The notes under the pieces are model-generated. The model saw only the letters and a list, made by a program, of their open reading frames with translations. It was not told the DNA's origin and ran no database searches. Below, in pieces: positions 47,736 through 60,742 of a stretch of DNA of 64,000 nucleotides. The number at the start of each line of letters is the position of its first letter. Position 1 is the first letter of the stretch. Position numbers and translations under genes: made by a program. Source of the stretch: Pelobates cultripes (taxonomy: Eukaryota; Chordata; Amphibia; Anura; Pelobatidae); NCBI GenBank assembly GCA_933207985.1, contig OW240921.1, positions 108,862,542 through 108,926,541 of the forward strand, given 5' to 3'.

Positions 47736-50700
47736 TCTCTAGATTTCGTGACACTATTTGGGGACTTAGTGTTTATCTCCCACTGCATTTAAGTTTCATA
47801 CTTCCCCTTTTGCCCTGATGTACTTTAGTTAGAATTGCTGGTTCATCACTGACCATCTTTTTTGACAGAAAACTAATTATCCAATTGTGACCTTACCTTA
47901 CTTACAATTAATTCTTCCATTTGAGAACCCATACTCAGTTGTTAAACCCTTTGCGTATTTGTAATTTTTACTACATTATATTTCTATTTTTTTTTTGTTC
48001 TGTTTTCTACTATCCTTCAGATCTCGTTTTCTGAAACCTACAAACAAAAGAAATGAAAAAAAAAATAAATAAAAAAAATAAAAAAAAAGCTACAGTAAAC
48101 TTGTTTAGAAATCTGTTTTTGTAACAAAGTGATGTGCATCTGGTTTTAAATGACATTTTTATAAGCGATCAAAATGGAAAAAAAAAATAGTTGGAAACAG
48201 TTTGATAATTAGATAGAAGCCACACATTGATTAGAAAGCTATGCATGAACTTGCACGTGGAACTTAGATGTACCTTTGTACATGTCATACCAGATCCTTG
48301 CGCAGGTCAAGGGAAAACATTACTTCTATCATGATGTTGGAGACTAGCTGCAGGGATTTTCGTGAATTGCTGTAGTACTAATGATTAGGATGTAGAGAGA
48401 GCAGACTGTGACGAAGATTATCTTGCACCAAATCGTATGCAAGGAGTTCTTGAGGGGGGGAGAGGGGTGGATGAGGGGATCCATTTAAATTATCTGAAAT
48501 ATTTTACTGCAAATTGATCATCTGTTCTGTTTTATATTATGGAGGTTTAAATATGTAAATAGATATGATGTGACTTATATGTTTTAGTAATGCAAATAGT
48601 TCTGTATGGTAGAAGCTGCAGGGAGACATAGACAAAAAAATATATACATATATATATATATATAAAACGGCCCGTTTTGCCAAATGGGGGGGTGGGGGGG
48701 GTAAAGGCTGCATTCTGATTGGATTCGAGGTGGTGTTTTAAGCATATACGGCTAGAATTCAGATCATGTTCAGTGACCAGAAAATGCACAGATGGAAGGA
48801 CATTAATAGCAGCCTCCTGTTTATAATGCAGACTTCCAGAGCAATCAGTATAGCCATCCACAGCCTTTACATACAGGTTACCAAATATGCTCATTCGAAT
48901 TAAGCGGAAGCACAATTTTGCTGACACACTAAGCACCATAACAACTTCAGCCCATTGCCTGGCCCCTCAATTGTGGCTTATAGAATGCAGATGTGGACCC
49001 TACATTAGACAATGAAAATCTGGATAATGAGCAATGCAGTTACTGGCTCAAATAATTTATCACCAACTAATACAATAACTCAACATATCATGTTGCCATT
49101 TAATATTCTTCCCCATCACGTGACATGGTATCACATGACAATATCTCCTGCAGTAAAGAAGCATAGACAATCTCTAATAATAACCAACTATTATTATCCC
49201 TACAACATCCTTCATCCAATCGTGGGTGAGCAATGAGCAGCAGTAACGGCGGAGGTAGGATAACCCAGCACTAGTCACCCATCACAGAAATCCATGATCT
49301 GTTAAATAATGGGAAAGGTACTGCGCTGTAAGGGCTGCGAGAGACTTTTTTTTTTTGTCAAACTGATTGAAAAACGTTTGATGTGAATCTGAAGATAGCT
49401 CTTAGACTCGGTGTACCATAACCTGTGCGAGGCGCTGTAGTGGTCATGGTACTTCAAGTGCCGCTTTAAATATGTATTCTATAGTCCTTTGAGTACCTGT
49501 ATTTAGGGATTGCCTTTGACTTAATAGTGAAAAAATTACATATCTGAAGTCTGAAGCATTGCCAAACCAGTGCATTCTGAACTGAAGATTGTAACTCTTA
49601 AGTCAAAATATCGAAATCATAAAATATACCGGTATATATATATATATACACAAACACACACACACATATATAAATTTGGCTGATCTGAGTTAAGTGTTCT
49701 GATTTCCCTGGACATTCTTCGCTATCTCCAGTTTAGTGGATAAACCAGGCAAAGTTAATAATTGTTCTATTTTTGTTGGACAGTTGTTTACTTTTGTGAG
49801 CTCTGTATAGTTTTGGGGTGCAGTGTGCAGGCCTCTGAGTATAACAGAGACATGTTACAAAGTGCACCATGTTATTAACTCCTGCTTTCGAAAAGGTTAA
49901 TGTTTTTTAGAGGCTATGCAGGGCTTCAGACGCAAGTCACGGCTCCCCCACAGTAACACCTTGGTTATTTGCGACTGTGTTATTGAACGTGATGGGCTAT
50001 GTCTCTGTTTACCTCCACCCACCGATAAGCCGTCTTATCCGTCACAGCTGAACACACAGTTATTGCAACGCACGCAGCTGTACTGGTGGTTGTGTTAAAA
50101 GACTGTGCATTTCCGTTGACTGCAGATGACTGTTTAAAGGTGATAGGAGTTGCCACCAGGCAGTCTTTTAGAAAAACATGGGTAGATTTGTGTTACCAAA
50201 CATAGCAACAACCAAAAAAGAGCTGGTGAAGCTTAATGGGAGTTGCAGTCCTGAAATAGTCGGCCAGAGCTAGCTCTTGTCCACCCCATTTGTAGCATAA
50301 ATAAGAGAGGGAAACACACACTATAGTTGAACGTAAACATAGATAGTATCATGCGTTGTACAATGCGATAATAGAATAACCCAGTTAGGATATTAAGCAC
50401 CATGCATTCTTGTAGCGTCTGATGACGGACGATACCAGCACTGGATTGAGAAGCTTGACCAGAAGTCTGGTCACATCGTGCACCTCCGTTGTACAGCTGC
50501 AGCTTCATTACCCCACTAACCGTGACTATGTAGAAAGCAGCTGGGTAGCCTTTGTACATGGCACATCCTAAGGCAACACTGTCTAAAGCCACCATCGCTT
50601 AAAAACAGTGGCGTCTTTGTACGTCCTTTCCTGAATCTCTCTTTGTGAGACTTGAAAAGCAATGAAGCTGTGCCTGTGTTTATAAAATTGAATAATCTTG

Positions 50701-50918
50701 TGTGTGGCTTAGTCTGGAAAGCACAGTCGGGATAATAAGACGCTCAGCATTGTATAAATATCAGAACTAGCTAAGTAGAATAGAATAATTTTACTAAATG
50801 AAGACTTGCATAGAAAGGACTCTGTCCTTTCAAAATGTCAAGACCTCAATGATGAGTCATAATGGGGTATTTAGAATGGTACAGCATTCATTTCATTCTA
50901 GGCTGATTTTAGCACCAT
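47736..50918. other. non-coding; A-rich tail and TA microsatellites
   Basis: No gene. 48025-48090 is an A-rich tail (AAATGAAAAAAAAAATAAAT-like) that could end a retrocopy whose body I cannot identify. (TA)n-type runs lie at 48640-48664 and 49630-49675. A GT-strand (G)n run (48687-48700) sits beside GGGGGGGTAAAGG. Confidence 0.5.
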
Positions 50919-51448
50919 TGAAAGAGTTACTCCAACCCTTATTAAAAAAAAAAAAAATGTATGCGTTATGTCCCGCCTCCTGATCCCTAGGTAAATAGTT
51001 TAGAAATCCTAAAATCCAGCACCAGACGAAGCTACTTTTTCTGCTTTCAAGGTCCCTCCTGACATTACGGCAGCTGATGCTTGGTCCGATCAAAGGTTCC
51101 TCATAGATTAGCCTTTGATTGGACCACTTAGCTGGCTCATAGTGCATGCGCGCTTTCTGAACCAATAAAAGGTGGAAAACAGCAGGGAGGGCTGCAGGAA
51201 GGCATCAGTAGATGGATCGGGCGGTGGGTGGCTGCAGGCTGGAGGGAGGGGACACATAAGAAAACGCAATGTGTACCGGGGGTCACATAAGCCAATGCCA
51301 CGTGTGCCAGGGGTGCAACTAGCACTAGTGCAAATTACTCTGGATATGCAGTGTTTCAAGCTGAAACACTGTACACGCAGACTCCTACCACCATGACCAT
51401 GTCAAAAAGCAAAAGTGGTCATTTTTATAGTATATAGTACCCCTTTAA
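50919..51448. mobile_element. T2-like MITE, degraded left end
   Basis: Left end TTGAAAGAGTTACTCCAAC, right end GTACCCCTTTAA (TTAA at 51445-51448). Internal hairpin CAGTGTTTCAAGCTGAAACACTG near 51345-51370 and CCATGACC...GTGGTCA symmetry near the right end, as in other members. Confidence 0.65.
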
Positions 51449-53784
51449 GAATGGAGGTTGGGATTTATGAGAGTAAGTTTTATAGGGTAGGGTATGGTAA
51501 CGAGTTTTGAGAGTTAGATTTAAAGATTATGATTGCACCTTGAGTTATAGGAGTTGTGATTAAGGACAATGCTGTAGATGTTAAGACACAGTATGATGGT
51601 AGTTGCTGTGCACAGCATTTGTAGTTGCTAGGTTTAAATTACTTTAGGAGTTTTATATGTGCTCTTCCTAGCTGGGAATGATTATACTCCACTTGCTGTG
51701 GGTTGCAATAACAAACGGTTACGTGTGCATTTATCTACCTAAAGTGCTCTCGTTACAGCGGAGTGCACCTACTGTTCTTTTGGTCCTCGGCCTCTAGAGT
51801 GACCTCAACTGGTCCAACACTGTCAAATCACTCGCAGCATTCTGTTAATGCGGCAAGCTCAATGTAATGCCACACGTTGCACACATGATGTGACGCAGTA
51901 ACGAGTGGTAAAAATAAAAAAATGTCACATGTACAATAGTGAATAGCCAATATCACGCTGACAGCATTAGAAGTTCCTATCATCAACATGCGTTTTAATG
52001 TATGGGTCAGCAAGCAGTCTTCCCTCGTTGCTCCAGCATTGAAAGACCCTCATTTGCACTCCAGATCGATGCAGATCTAGTTAAGATAGGAAATTCTTTT
52101 CCTGAACTACTGTAGCAGAAAGGGGAAGTGTCACGATTTGCAGGATTTGTAACATTATATTAAGTTATGCTATTAAACAAACATTTATTTGTGAGGTTGG
52201 AAATAATCAGCATAACTCTATTTAATCTCTTTCTTAGAACTAAGAGCTTGCATCTTGTCTACCGTTAATAATCAAACAATCAAGTTCGGTCTTTTTCTGT
52301 CATTGAACATACGAAGTTGAGGAGTATAAATATAATCTACAGACTTTCATTGTTTTAATAAATGTTGTAAATCCCAGAGGGATAGTTCTTCTTTAAAGGG
52401 TTACTCCGACTCTTTTGAGTGGGGGGACCTTTCCTGTGTAATATGGTCTATTGGGCATTATGAAGAAAGTCCCCTATCTCTTCGCCCTTAATTTTCAGTA
52501 AAAATAGGGAGGAGGGGGGAGAAACGAATTTTACTTATCTGGAATCTAGAACTCTGTGATCCTCCTGGCGCTAACGTCCGTGCCTCCTCTGATGTCACAG
52601 GAGTCGTGCGTAGTACAATTGCAGGCCTCTCTTTTTAATGTAGAGTGTATGCAGTCCTAGTGAGTATTACAGGTCAATGAGTGATATAATTCTTCTCCAT
52701 TTTCAAAAGTATTCTGTATAAAGATGTTGCCATCAGAGGATCTTGCTAAAAAAAAAAAAATTTAATATAAAGATAAAGTAAACATTTTGAAAGCATTGAG
52801 ACTTTGCAGGTATATTGTTAAGAAATACACTTGGATTTGGTTACTGGACTGGGAATTATGGAAAAATTGCAAACGTTAGATGAAACGGCTACGCTGGAAA
52901 AAATCTTCAAATCTCAATATGACTTATCAGGAAGAAATTGCCGCCATGCCAGGATTCTACCACTGTCACTACACGCCGGAATAAATACAAATAGTGTATC
53001 TCTTTGTTTTATTAATTTTTTATTAATCTGGAGGACATGCAAACCTTATAATAATGTGGTATTTAATTGTTACATTGTACATGGAGTGTGAAAGTCTCTC
53101 CGGGTATTATGTTATCTCGCAGAACGTAGGTCTTCATTAGTTTAGCGCACAGTGTCTGTAGACACTTTGATAAATGGACTCGGCAACTAAATTACAGAGA
53201 TTCTGTAGCCTCAGTCTCCCGACCTCCAGATAAACCTGGACCTGTGACCCTTTATTGAGAGCGGAGGAAACGGTTGGCTATAAAACAGAAATGGATATAA
53301 GAATACCTACCGATAGTTTGATTAGAATGGGAGAACACAAGGGCTATAAAACAATATTGAGTATATATAAAATCCCTCAACCCTTTAGTGGCCGAGTGGT
53401 AGGCAATTTATTGGAAGCAACCCGGCAAAAGAGACGATTGATTGATGTCCCTAAGCTACATTTAGGTTTATACACTAAAGTGGGAATTCAAAGTGAATTC
53501 TACATTTTAGGTCAAATTAGGCAAACTGGAATATTCCTCTAAGTCATTTATGCTTTCAGATTGTCTATTCTGACCTTAAATTTAAAATTCACTTACAATG
53601 ATCAGTTTAATAATTAACCCTGCTTGTTTTCACCATTCTAAAAGTTTGCCTACTTCACTGAGAAACCAGGTAATATGTGTGTCCTGTATATTCCCAGTTG
53701 GAGGACAAAATGCAGCTAAATCCCATCATCTGGCAGGTATTGCAATTTAGTATGTAGATCTCCCTTGTTAAAATTAGTGTAGGA
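51449..53784. other. non-coding; T2-like end at 52393
   Basis: 52393 begins TTAAAGGGTTACTCCGAC, a T2-like left end whose partner I cannot place. 52740-52765 is poly-A rich. A 95-residue open frame at 53255-53542 has no recognisable motif. Confidence 0.45.
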
Positions 53785-54420
53785 CATTGGAAACAGGCAA
53801 ATCCCCCTTCTGTTAGGGACTGGATACAGAGGGTGGAAACTGTAAAACAATTGGAAGAAATAACCTATGCCAGTTCCAAAAAGTATACGAAATTCACACG
53901 AATTTGGGGACCATGGAACGCCTTCATACGGGACGGAAGCCAGTACCCAATGAATCTTAACACATTTGTTATTACCTGGAGGACACACCTTGGCTCACCT
54001 GATTTACCCACAGGAGACCACACTTCAAGGACGTGCAACTAGGCAGTTTCCATAGACACTGCTAGTGTAGATGGAGGTAGATGGATATTGGACAACACAA
54101 AAAATATAAGCGCTCCTTATATCAACTCAACCCATGCTGCCTCGATATACATCCAACACTCAACACTACATTTGTAATCTACAACGTATCCACTTTAGAA
54201 AACACAATGTATGAGTAACCTCTGAAATGTTTCTAATTCTTGTATATGTTATTCTTTTATATCTGTTATTTTATAATGCAAAACACATGTAATTGTTCGC
54301 ATATGTGTTTAACTTCATTACCAAATGTCTATTGCAATGTACTGTTCGATTTCCGCAATGTCACACTTTATGTACAAGCAAAGGAAACTCAAAAAGGAAA
54401 TGAAAAAAATAAATAAAAAT
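53785..54420 (+). mobile_element. Tx1/L1-like LINE 3' end
   Basis: 53785-54042 encodes an open C-terminal fragment: HWKQANPPSVRDWIQRVE, then EEITYASSKKYTKFTRIW and PWNAFI. The W...W...E.IT....Y.KF..IW.PW pattern is typical of the end of Tx1/L1-type ORF2. The stop is at 54040-54042, followed by a 3' UTR of about 380 bp and an A-rich tail AATGAAAAAAATAAATAAA (about 54400-54419). The upstream RT and endonuclease are missing (5' truncation). Confidence 0.75.
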
Positions 54421-54856
54421 TAGTGTAGTACCTACTGATATTGGGGTACTGTGAAGTAGTGCTGGTCTTAACACAATATGGCCATATGGTGTAACTGAAT
54501 CACCATATTTGTTTGCTAGGATAGGTGCTTTTAAGTAGCCTTGTCAAATTTAACACTGTATTTTTGTGTTTGTATGTGCGCTGTTCTTTTAACTGTATTA
54601 GGTACAAAATTTTGGTCAGAGCTGCTCCTGAACCAATTAACATTCAAGGCACAAAGGAGCCATCTTGATAACCTCTTCCCTGGGTACATACAGTGCAGGA
54701 TGCCTCACAGCTGCTGTCAATGACTTTTCGTGAACCAGGCTGTTGGCTAGAACCCTCTTATGTAGTAATTGGTTGTGGTGGTCATCCTTGTCTGTAATGC
54801 AGTTGTGTATCCAGGTATAAAACAGGTCAGCAATAACCTCTGCTGTGTTTCTACTA
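54421..54856. other. non-coding, nothing recognised
   Basis: Spacer between the LINE end and the inverted repeat. Confidence 0.5.
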
Positions 54857-55062
54857 CAAGAAGTGGAGTTCCACAGGCCTCACAATGTAGGGTGAAGGCG
54901 AATAAAACATTTATTGGAGATCAAAAAGGACAAAAAAAATGTTTCAGCCTAGAGACTAAAAATAAGGCCTCTAGAAACTTTTTTTTGTCCTTTTTGATCT
55001 CCAATAAATGTTTTATTCGCCTTCACCCTACGTTGTGACGCCTGTGGAACTCTACTTGTTGT
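54857..55062. repeat. long inverted repeat, arms about 83 bp
   Basis: Left arm 54857-54939 (from CAAGAAGTGGAGTTCCACAG to GGACAAAAAAAA) pairs with 54978-55062, with only a few mismatches (for example GCCTCACAATG against GCGTCACAACG). A spacer of about 38 bp holds a TTTCAGCCTAGAG...AAGGCCTCTAG segment. An RNA from here would form a near-perfect hairpin. Likely a foldback transposon, since each arm carries AATAAAACATTTATTGGAG. Confidence 0.8.
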
Positions 55063-55119
55063 TGTTCCTGGTGGGCTGCTGACCCCCCTCCACAGAGCTC
55101 CTACGGAAAAGTACTTGTA

Positions 55120-55237
55120 TGCAGCACTCCTTTGACTTTATGCAGTGTTTCTACTACAATTTCTGGCATGTACTTCTTCTAGTCCCATTGTTTATTTGGT
55201 CATGTGTTGAGCTGCTTGTGAGAGGTTGCTTGTGGGG

Positions 55238-55280
<43 letters not shown>

Positions 55281-55723
55281 GATTTACAGTGGTGTTGTTT
55301 TTATGGGGACTGTGTGTGTGTTTGCTGTTTGTATTATTTGTGTGAGGGGGAGACTTATTCTGCAGCTCTGTGTATGTCTAGCAGTGTGGGTGGCTTCCTT
55401 GGGGTGGAGTGGGGACCGAGCTGGTAAGGTACAGGTCAAGGGCAAGAGCTGCAATAGCTACTGTGAACTGCTCTACTCCAGTGCAGATTCACGTTCACAA
55501 GTGCTCGGAGGAAGTTTTCAAAGATCACTCCTCTAAAGGCTGCAATTGAGGATTTCCCCTCAACACTTGCTATCACCCCTACTTGTTTACACTAGCAGAT
55601 ATTTGAAGTCCCACTGGGACTCCTGATAGGCCAGAGCCTGTTTGGCTCTGGTTACCTGGAGTGCCATGCAAAGGCAACTCGAGTGATGTGTATGGCACAC
55701 TTGCCATAGGTTGCTGACACCTG
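55120..55723. mobile_element. non-autonomous hAT element, copy 2 of the GT-rich family
   Basis: Shares GTACAGGTCAAGGGCAAG, GCAGATAT.TGAAGTCCCA and GTGTATGGCAC-type text in order with 30916-31646. The right end is the complement of CAGGTGTCAGCAACC. A (TG)n run at 55239-55276 replaces the longer GT-rich interior of copy 1. The left boundary is approximate. Confidence 0.65.
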
Positions 55724-56072
55724 TTCTAGACTATAGCAGTTTTCACTCTGGGTTTGTTTAAACTCTTTCCAGTGTTGTAGAGGATCTCCATTATCCTGGG
55801 TTAGGCAATGCTGCTACAGTTGTAGTTGTCTAGATACTGATAATTATGATGTGGTTGCCCCAACCCATTGAAATGCCACATCAAGAACCGTTGACTTAGG
55901 AGAGCCTGACATCTGTCTTTTGGACCTAATTTATTTTTAATTGCTGTTTGAATGATGACCCCTTGATACAACCTACTGGTGGTGGTTAAAAAGGTTACTC
56001 CAAGCACCATGACCACTTTAATGATTTGAAGTGGTCATGGTGCCAGGAATCTGTATATGGAGCACTTTACTA
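55724..56072. other. non-coding; T2-like fragment at 55984-56065
   Basis: 55984-56065 reads GGTTAAAAAGGTTACTCC and then CCATGACCACTTTAATGATT, facing GAAGTGGTCATGG, the internal palindrome of T2-like elements. Confidence 0.55.
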
Positions 56073-56232
56073 TTATTTGAATTTATGTATAGCGTGAACT
56101 TATTCTGCAGTGCTTTACACTATTATAAGGAGCGGAATTTAACAATAAATGAGACACTTGCAAGATGTTACATGAACAATAGGTTGAAGAGGACCGTTCT
56201 CAAATGAGGTTACAGTAAAGGATGAAGCGGTG
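56073..56232 (-). mobile_element. L2-type LINE 3' end fragment
   Basis: On the minus strand: GTAACCTCATTTGAGAACGGTCC..., then GTAAAGCACTGCAGAATAAG and CACGCTATACATAAAT, the same order as the L2 tail at 36876-37041. Decayed. Confidence 0.7.
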
Positions 56233-57161
56233 TGCATACATAGTTTAACCCCTGTGGTGTCAGTGGTGTACGTCCACCTCTGTCGGCGTCATTGGGGCAC
56301 CATTAACGCCAGCCACCCACGTTCTCCTCTCAGCCTGTCCTCCCACTACATCCAATCCTTGGCAGCTAGGTGGTAGGACATCAGTGGAAGATCAGGCTGA
56401 GGGGAGAACCTATCCTCGGCACTGGAACAGAGGTAAGTTTATTTAGAAAGAGTCACACTAATTCTCCAAATAATGTTTCCATAATGTGAACCCAGATCAG
56501 TAGGTCAATATGTCCATGAATCGCAGTGAGATGAAATAACATAAATCATGGGTGGGAACTTATCTAGAACGTGTACTGATGTACAGACATTGAAATATTT
56601 TTTTGCATTATGCTGGATTTAGGCCGTATCAGTAAACTGCATGTCTCACTGCTCTCCTTGCTCCCGAGATGCCCAGTGGAATGCCTTTTTGATATGAGTC
56701 CTAACATCTGGTTTTAAATTGTATATCGTCATCATTGTGTGACCATTGTTTGTTTAAAGCAGATTGTAATGAATGTCTCAGAAGAAAGGAGTGTAATGTA
56801 GCAATCACTGGTGTGTGTTTGCACAGATAAGAGAATTGCCTTCTAAATAGAAAAAAAGGATGTAGCTTGTATAAATGAATTCTGTCATTTAGATCCTATC
56901 ATTTGGTGGACCCACTGGTAGACAAAGCAAGTAATCAGTATATTTGTAGCTCAGCAACATGACTTTCGACCAACAAAAAAGAAGTTTAACTGGACAGTGA
57001 CAATGTTTTTATTAGACGCACAGTGATGAAACCGTTCTATAAATGTATCCTCTGTTTGGAAAGCTAGGCCTCTCTCCCTCCCTTTTCACACAGCGCGGTA
57101 TTACACTCTGTATAACAACTGGTAGGGAAGCCCAAGCTCCTCCCTCTGCCTGATGCAGATA
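56233..57161. other. non-coding, nothing recognised
   Basis: Unique-looking. 56245-56440 is GC-richer than its surroundings but shows no protein or RNA signature. Confidence 0.5.
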
Positions 57162-57542
57162 GCAAATCTCCCAAGTGTCCCTATTTAGCAAGGATAGTCC
57201 CTATTATAGGCCTAAACCCCTCAGTCCCTCTTTTCTCTTCTAATGTTCCTCTGTTCTATCCCAATGTTCCTCTTTTCCAGGTGCTCCATATAATTGGTGT
57301 GTATAACAGAGCTCCACAGAAATAATACTCACAGTAATAATGCCTTTAAACTACAATTAACATGTTTAAAATTCAGTCTGTGTTAATAAGATACATTGTT
57401 ATTGTTCTAAATTACATGGTCGTTCTATAAATTGATATTAATAAGTACTTTTTCAGAACAGCCCTGGCCCTGAGCCCACCCTTGCTCACACCTCTAAAAT
57501 TAATATGTGCCTCTTTGTCCATTTGAAATCCTGGTAGGTATG
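57162..57542. mobile_element. MITE, diverged copy of the 10392 family
   Basis: Same ordered blocks as 10392-10719 (CTCCCAAGTGTCC, AGTCCCTATTATAGG, GGTGCTCCATAT, AACAGAGCTCCACAG.AATAATACTC, CTTTGTCCATTTGAAAT, GGTAGGTATG). Longer by an inserted CAATGTTCCTCTTTTCC-like partial repeat. Confidence 0.7.
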
Positions 57543-58179
57543 AGATAGCTTGTATTGTAGGAGAGATGCTTTCTAACAATCACTAGTTACCATGTTGATC
57601 AATTTCTACAATTCTTTTATGGCGAAGATTTTTAACCCCGTGTCATTTTAGTGAGTCCCTTATGGTAGGATCAGATTCTTTTCATGAGCTGCCAGTCAAT
57701 ATGATACGTGATAAGTGCCTAGTTAATATTGGTGGATCTTTACTTATGCATATGTATGGATATATCTAGTGTTTGTACCTACGTTATAAAATCTTCGAAG
57801 TGATCAATTTGCGGCTAAGTCACGGTGGATGTGTTGGGGATGCGTAGACATGAGCTTTGTAGTTGCTTTGTTGCTAACTAGTTCTGTGTGAATCCTCTAA
57901 ATCTGTGAGTAAATGAATATTTAATGCTTTGTGACAATGTGACAGTTTATATTCTATCCTTTGATTCCATATCTTCCCCATCTTTGGGGGGAAGGAAGAA
58001 GTGTTAGTCATGAGCAAATAAAGAAGTGGGGATAGTGAAAGAGGATAGAGAAAGGAACGAATAAGTAGTACTGTTTTTAGGTAGTCCTATGGTGAGTAGA
58101 CAGACCTGCATTCTGCTTCCTTACCAACCTTTACATGTCAGAAACTCTGCAATTCCCTTTACATCAGTCAAGGTCATTA
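57543..58179. other. non-coding, nothing recognised
   Basis: Unique-looking sequence. Confidence 0.5.
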
Positions 58180-58675
58180 TTAAAGGGACACTATAGTCAC
58201 CCAAATAACATCATCTCATTGAAATGGTCTGGGTGCAGTGTCCCAGTAACACTTAGTCCTGCAATGTAAATCATTGCCGTTTTTGAGAAACAGCAATAAT
58301 TACATTGCAGGACTAAGACTGCCTCTAGTTGCTGTCAATCAGGCAGCCATTAGAGGCATTTCCTGGTTGCTAACAGACTTTTGGTCGCCCAACTGACGCT
58401 CTGTATGAGCATCCAGCATTATTAAAATCCCCATAGGAAGGCATTGAAGCAATGCAGTATCAGCACTCACCACACATGCGTGCTAGCCCCTCCCTGCTGT
58501 TGGATGACGTCGGAGGAAAGGAATGTGACCCAGCACCAAGGGACATTGGCACTGGAATCGGGTAAATGACTAAAGGGTTTGTCATCCCTTTAACTGGCGG
58601 GGAGATGGGAAACCCGAGGGCACTATAGTGTTAGGAATGCAGATTTGTATTGCTAACACTATAGTATCCCTTTAA
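58180..58675. mobile_element. T2-like MITE, 496 bp, TTAA-bounded
   Basis: Starts TTAAAGGGACACTATAGT and ends with the complement (ACTATAGTATCCCTTTAA), TTAA at both ends. Internal GCCTCTAGTTGCTGTC facing GGCAGCCATTAGAGGC. Best preserved T2-like copy here after 60040. Confidence 0.8.
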
Positions 58676-60039
58676 AAACAAACCACAGGTAGAGAAGTTT
58701 CTATGTGTAAATGGTAACTCGATGGGTTTGTAGAAACAAAACAAACTGTAAGTAAAATGATTCAGGTTCCATTTCATCCTTTATAATATAGCAGACTGGA
58801 TAAATCCCAGGAGTCTAACTTGTTGCTGCTGGGTTTAGCATTTTTGGAGTATGTAATACGGCTCTTTATAGATTTACCCATTATCTGCTCCTAAAAGTGT
58901 CTAGCATCTAAATTATACATACATTTATCCAAGACTGATTAAATCGAAGACTATATAAAAAGAAAAAGAAGCACATTATAAAGTTTCTATAGACTAAATT
59001 CTTTAATGGGCAAAATTTATCACTGCGATTTCTTTGTGTGTTTTATCTCAAAATGTTATTACAATAGAGGGAACCTACTACAGTGTGCGATCTGCGAATT
59101 AAAACGACTCAGAGTGAAATGTTATTGATTATGGTTTAGCTTGCAATGGTTGCAAATATACCACTTTTCATGTATTGATTTTCAGCCCATAATAAGTGCA
59201 TAATTTGACTGAGTTTGCCATTCTATTTCAGGCTAAAATAAATGTCGCCTTTAATTTGAAGCAATTGTTCGGCAGCTGCTGCAGAGTCCACTCTGGACTG
59301 CCAGGCTGCTAAGAATGTTAACCATTTCTGTACTGGGAATGTTAAGATCTGTTTACCATTTTAACCAATAAAGATTGTATGACGTGTGTAACAATATGAG
59401 AACACCACTTTTATTGCTGCAAGGGAGTCAGTTAATATTTGTGGTAATCAACATCCTGTTCTTGTGAAAATAAATGTTTGATGATAAATAAATCCAAATT
59501 TAATTTTGTATTTATAAATTGTTTGCATGTAGCATCATTCAGAAGCCCATGGAGACGGTAAATAAACTGCCTGATTTCAAGCAGTAAGTTAAGGCGGTTG
59601 AATGCCTTTAGAAGATTGCCTTTAAAGAAACAATCAAAGCACACTGTAGTGGTTATGGTGCCAAGAGTGCCCCAGCACCCCACAAATGTAAGTAGTCAAG
59701 CTGTTTTTGAATGGTTTGATGTCTTACCTGCCAAGTGCCAAGCTAAGCATAGTGATCACATGACACTCTTAGCCATGTAAGTAGTCCTGTACTGCAGGCA
59801 GGGTTTCACTCAGGAGAGTTAATGAAAGCTCCAAATCAGACCCCAGGAAGAAGATACACTGTTACTAAATGGTTTGACTAGTTACATTGGAAGGGGGCCA
59901 GGACATAACTACTAAAGGGGGCATCATAACTACTAAAGTGCTCTGTAGTAGTTATGATCTTTGAAAAGTTCTTCTAAATAAGGATGTTTTAAATTGTCCC
60001 TTAAAATAAAGTCCAATACTTTTGTCATATTAACTTGCC
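58676..60039. other. non-coding; candidate conserved block 59030-59400
   Basis: No gene. 59030-59400 is repeat-free with words such as CAGCTGCTGCAG and CATAATAAGTGC and looks like conserved non-coding DNA. 59612-59690 and 59890-59980 carry T2-like fragments (CACTGTAGTGGTTATGGTGCC; GTAGTAGTTATGATC). Confidence 0.45.
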
Positions 60040-60529
60040 TTAAGGACCACTATAGTTTTCCTGGCACTATAGTGCCCTGAGGGTGCCCCCACCCTCAGGG
60101 TCCCCCTCCCACCTGGCTCTGGGGAGAGGAAAGGGGTTAAAACTTACCTTTTTTCAAGCGCTGGGCGGGGAGCTCTCCTCTTCCGATCCTCCTCCTCTCC
60201 TCTCCTCCTCTTCGGCTGAATGCGCATGCGCGGCAGGAGCTGCGCGCGCATTCAGCCAGCCTCATAGGAAAGCATTCATAATGCTTTCCTATGGACACTT
60301 GCATCTTCTCACTGTGATTTTCACAGTGAGAATCACGCAAACGCCTCTAGCGGCTGTCAATGAGACAGCCACTAGAGGCTTTAGAGGCTGGATTAACCTA
60401 TTTATAAACATAGCAGTTTCTCTGAAACCGCTATGTTTATAAAAAAAAAAGGGTTAACCCTAGCTGGCCCAGGCACCCAGACCACTTCATTAAGCTGAAG
60501 TGGTCTGGGTGCCTATAGTGGTCCTTTAA
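60040..60529. mobile_element. T2-like MITE, 490 bp
   Basis: Left end TTAAGGACCACTATAG, right end CTATAGTGGTCCTTTAA. The internal stem GCCTCTAGCGGCTGTC...GACAGCCACTAGAGGC is at 60342-60380, and GACCACTTCATTAAGCTGAAGTGGTC makes a hairpin near the right end (60480-60505). Two more symmetric pieces, CATAGGAAAGCATT/AATGCTTTCCTATG at 60263-60291 and GCATGCGCG/GCGCGC, add to the palindromic architecture. Confidence 0.82.
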
Positions 60530-60742
60530 GAAATAGATGCTGCATTAAAACACACCCCGGTATGGTAAGGGTTGTGTGGTAAGAGAGGAATTAAAACTAA
60601 GGGCGATGCAGGAGGTATCGGCCTGCAAGTTTCTGTGGACCCTAACATGGATAGTAACATACGGTACTTATTCAATCCAGTGCCTCAATGAAAATTTTGT
60701 GGGTCACCGTCAACATTATCCTGACGGCAGATACTGCTATCT

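Noticed and set aside
53255..53542. 95-residue frame
   Set aside because: Looked for a LINE or host exon; no motif found and no clear continuity with the Tx1-like end at 53785.
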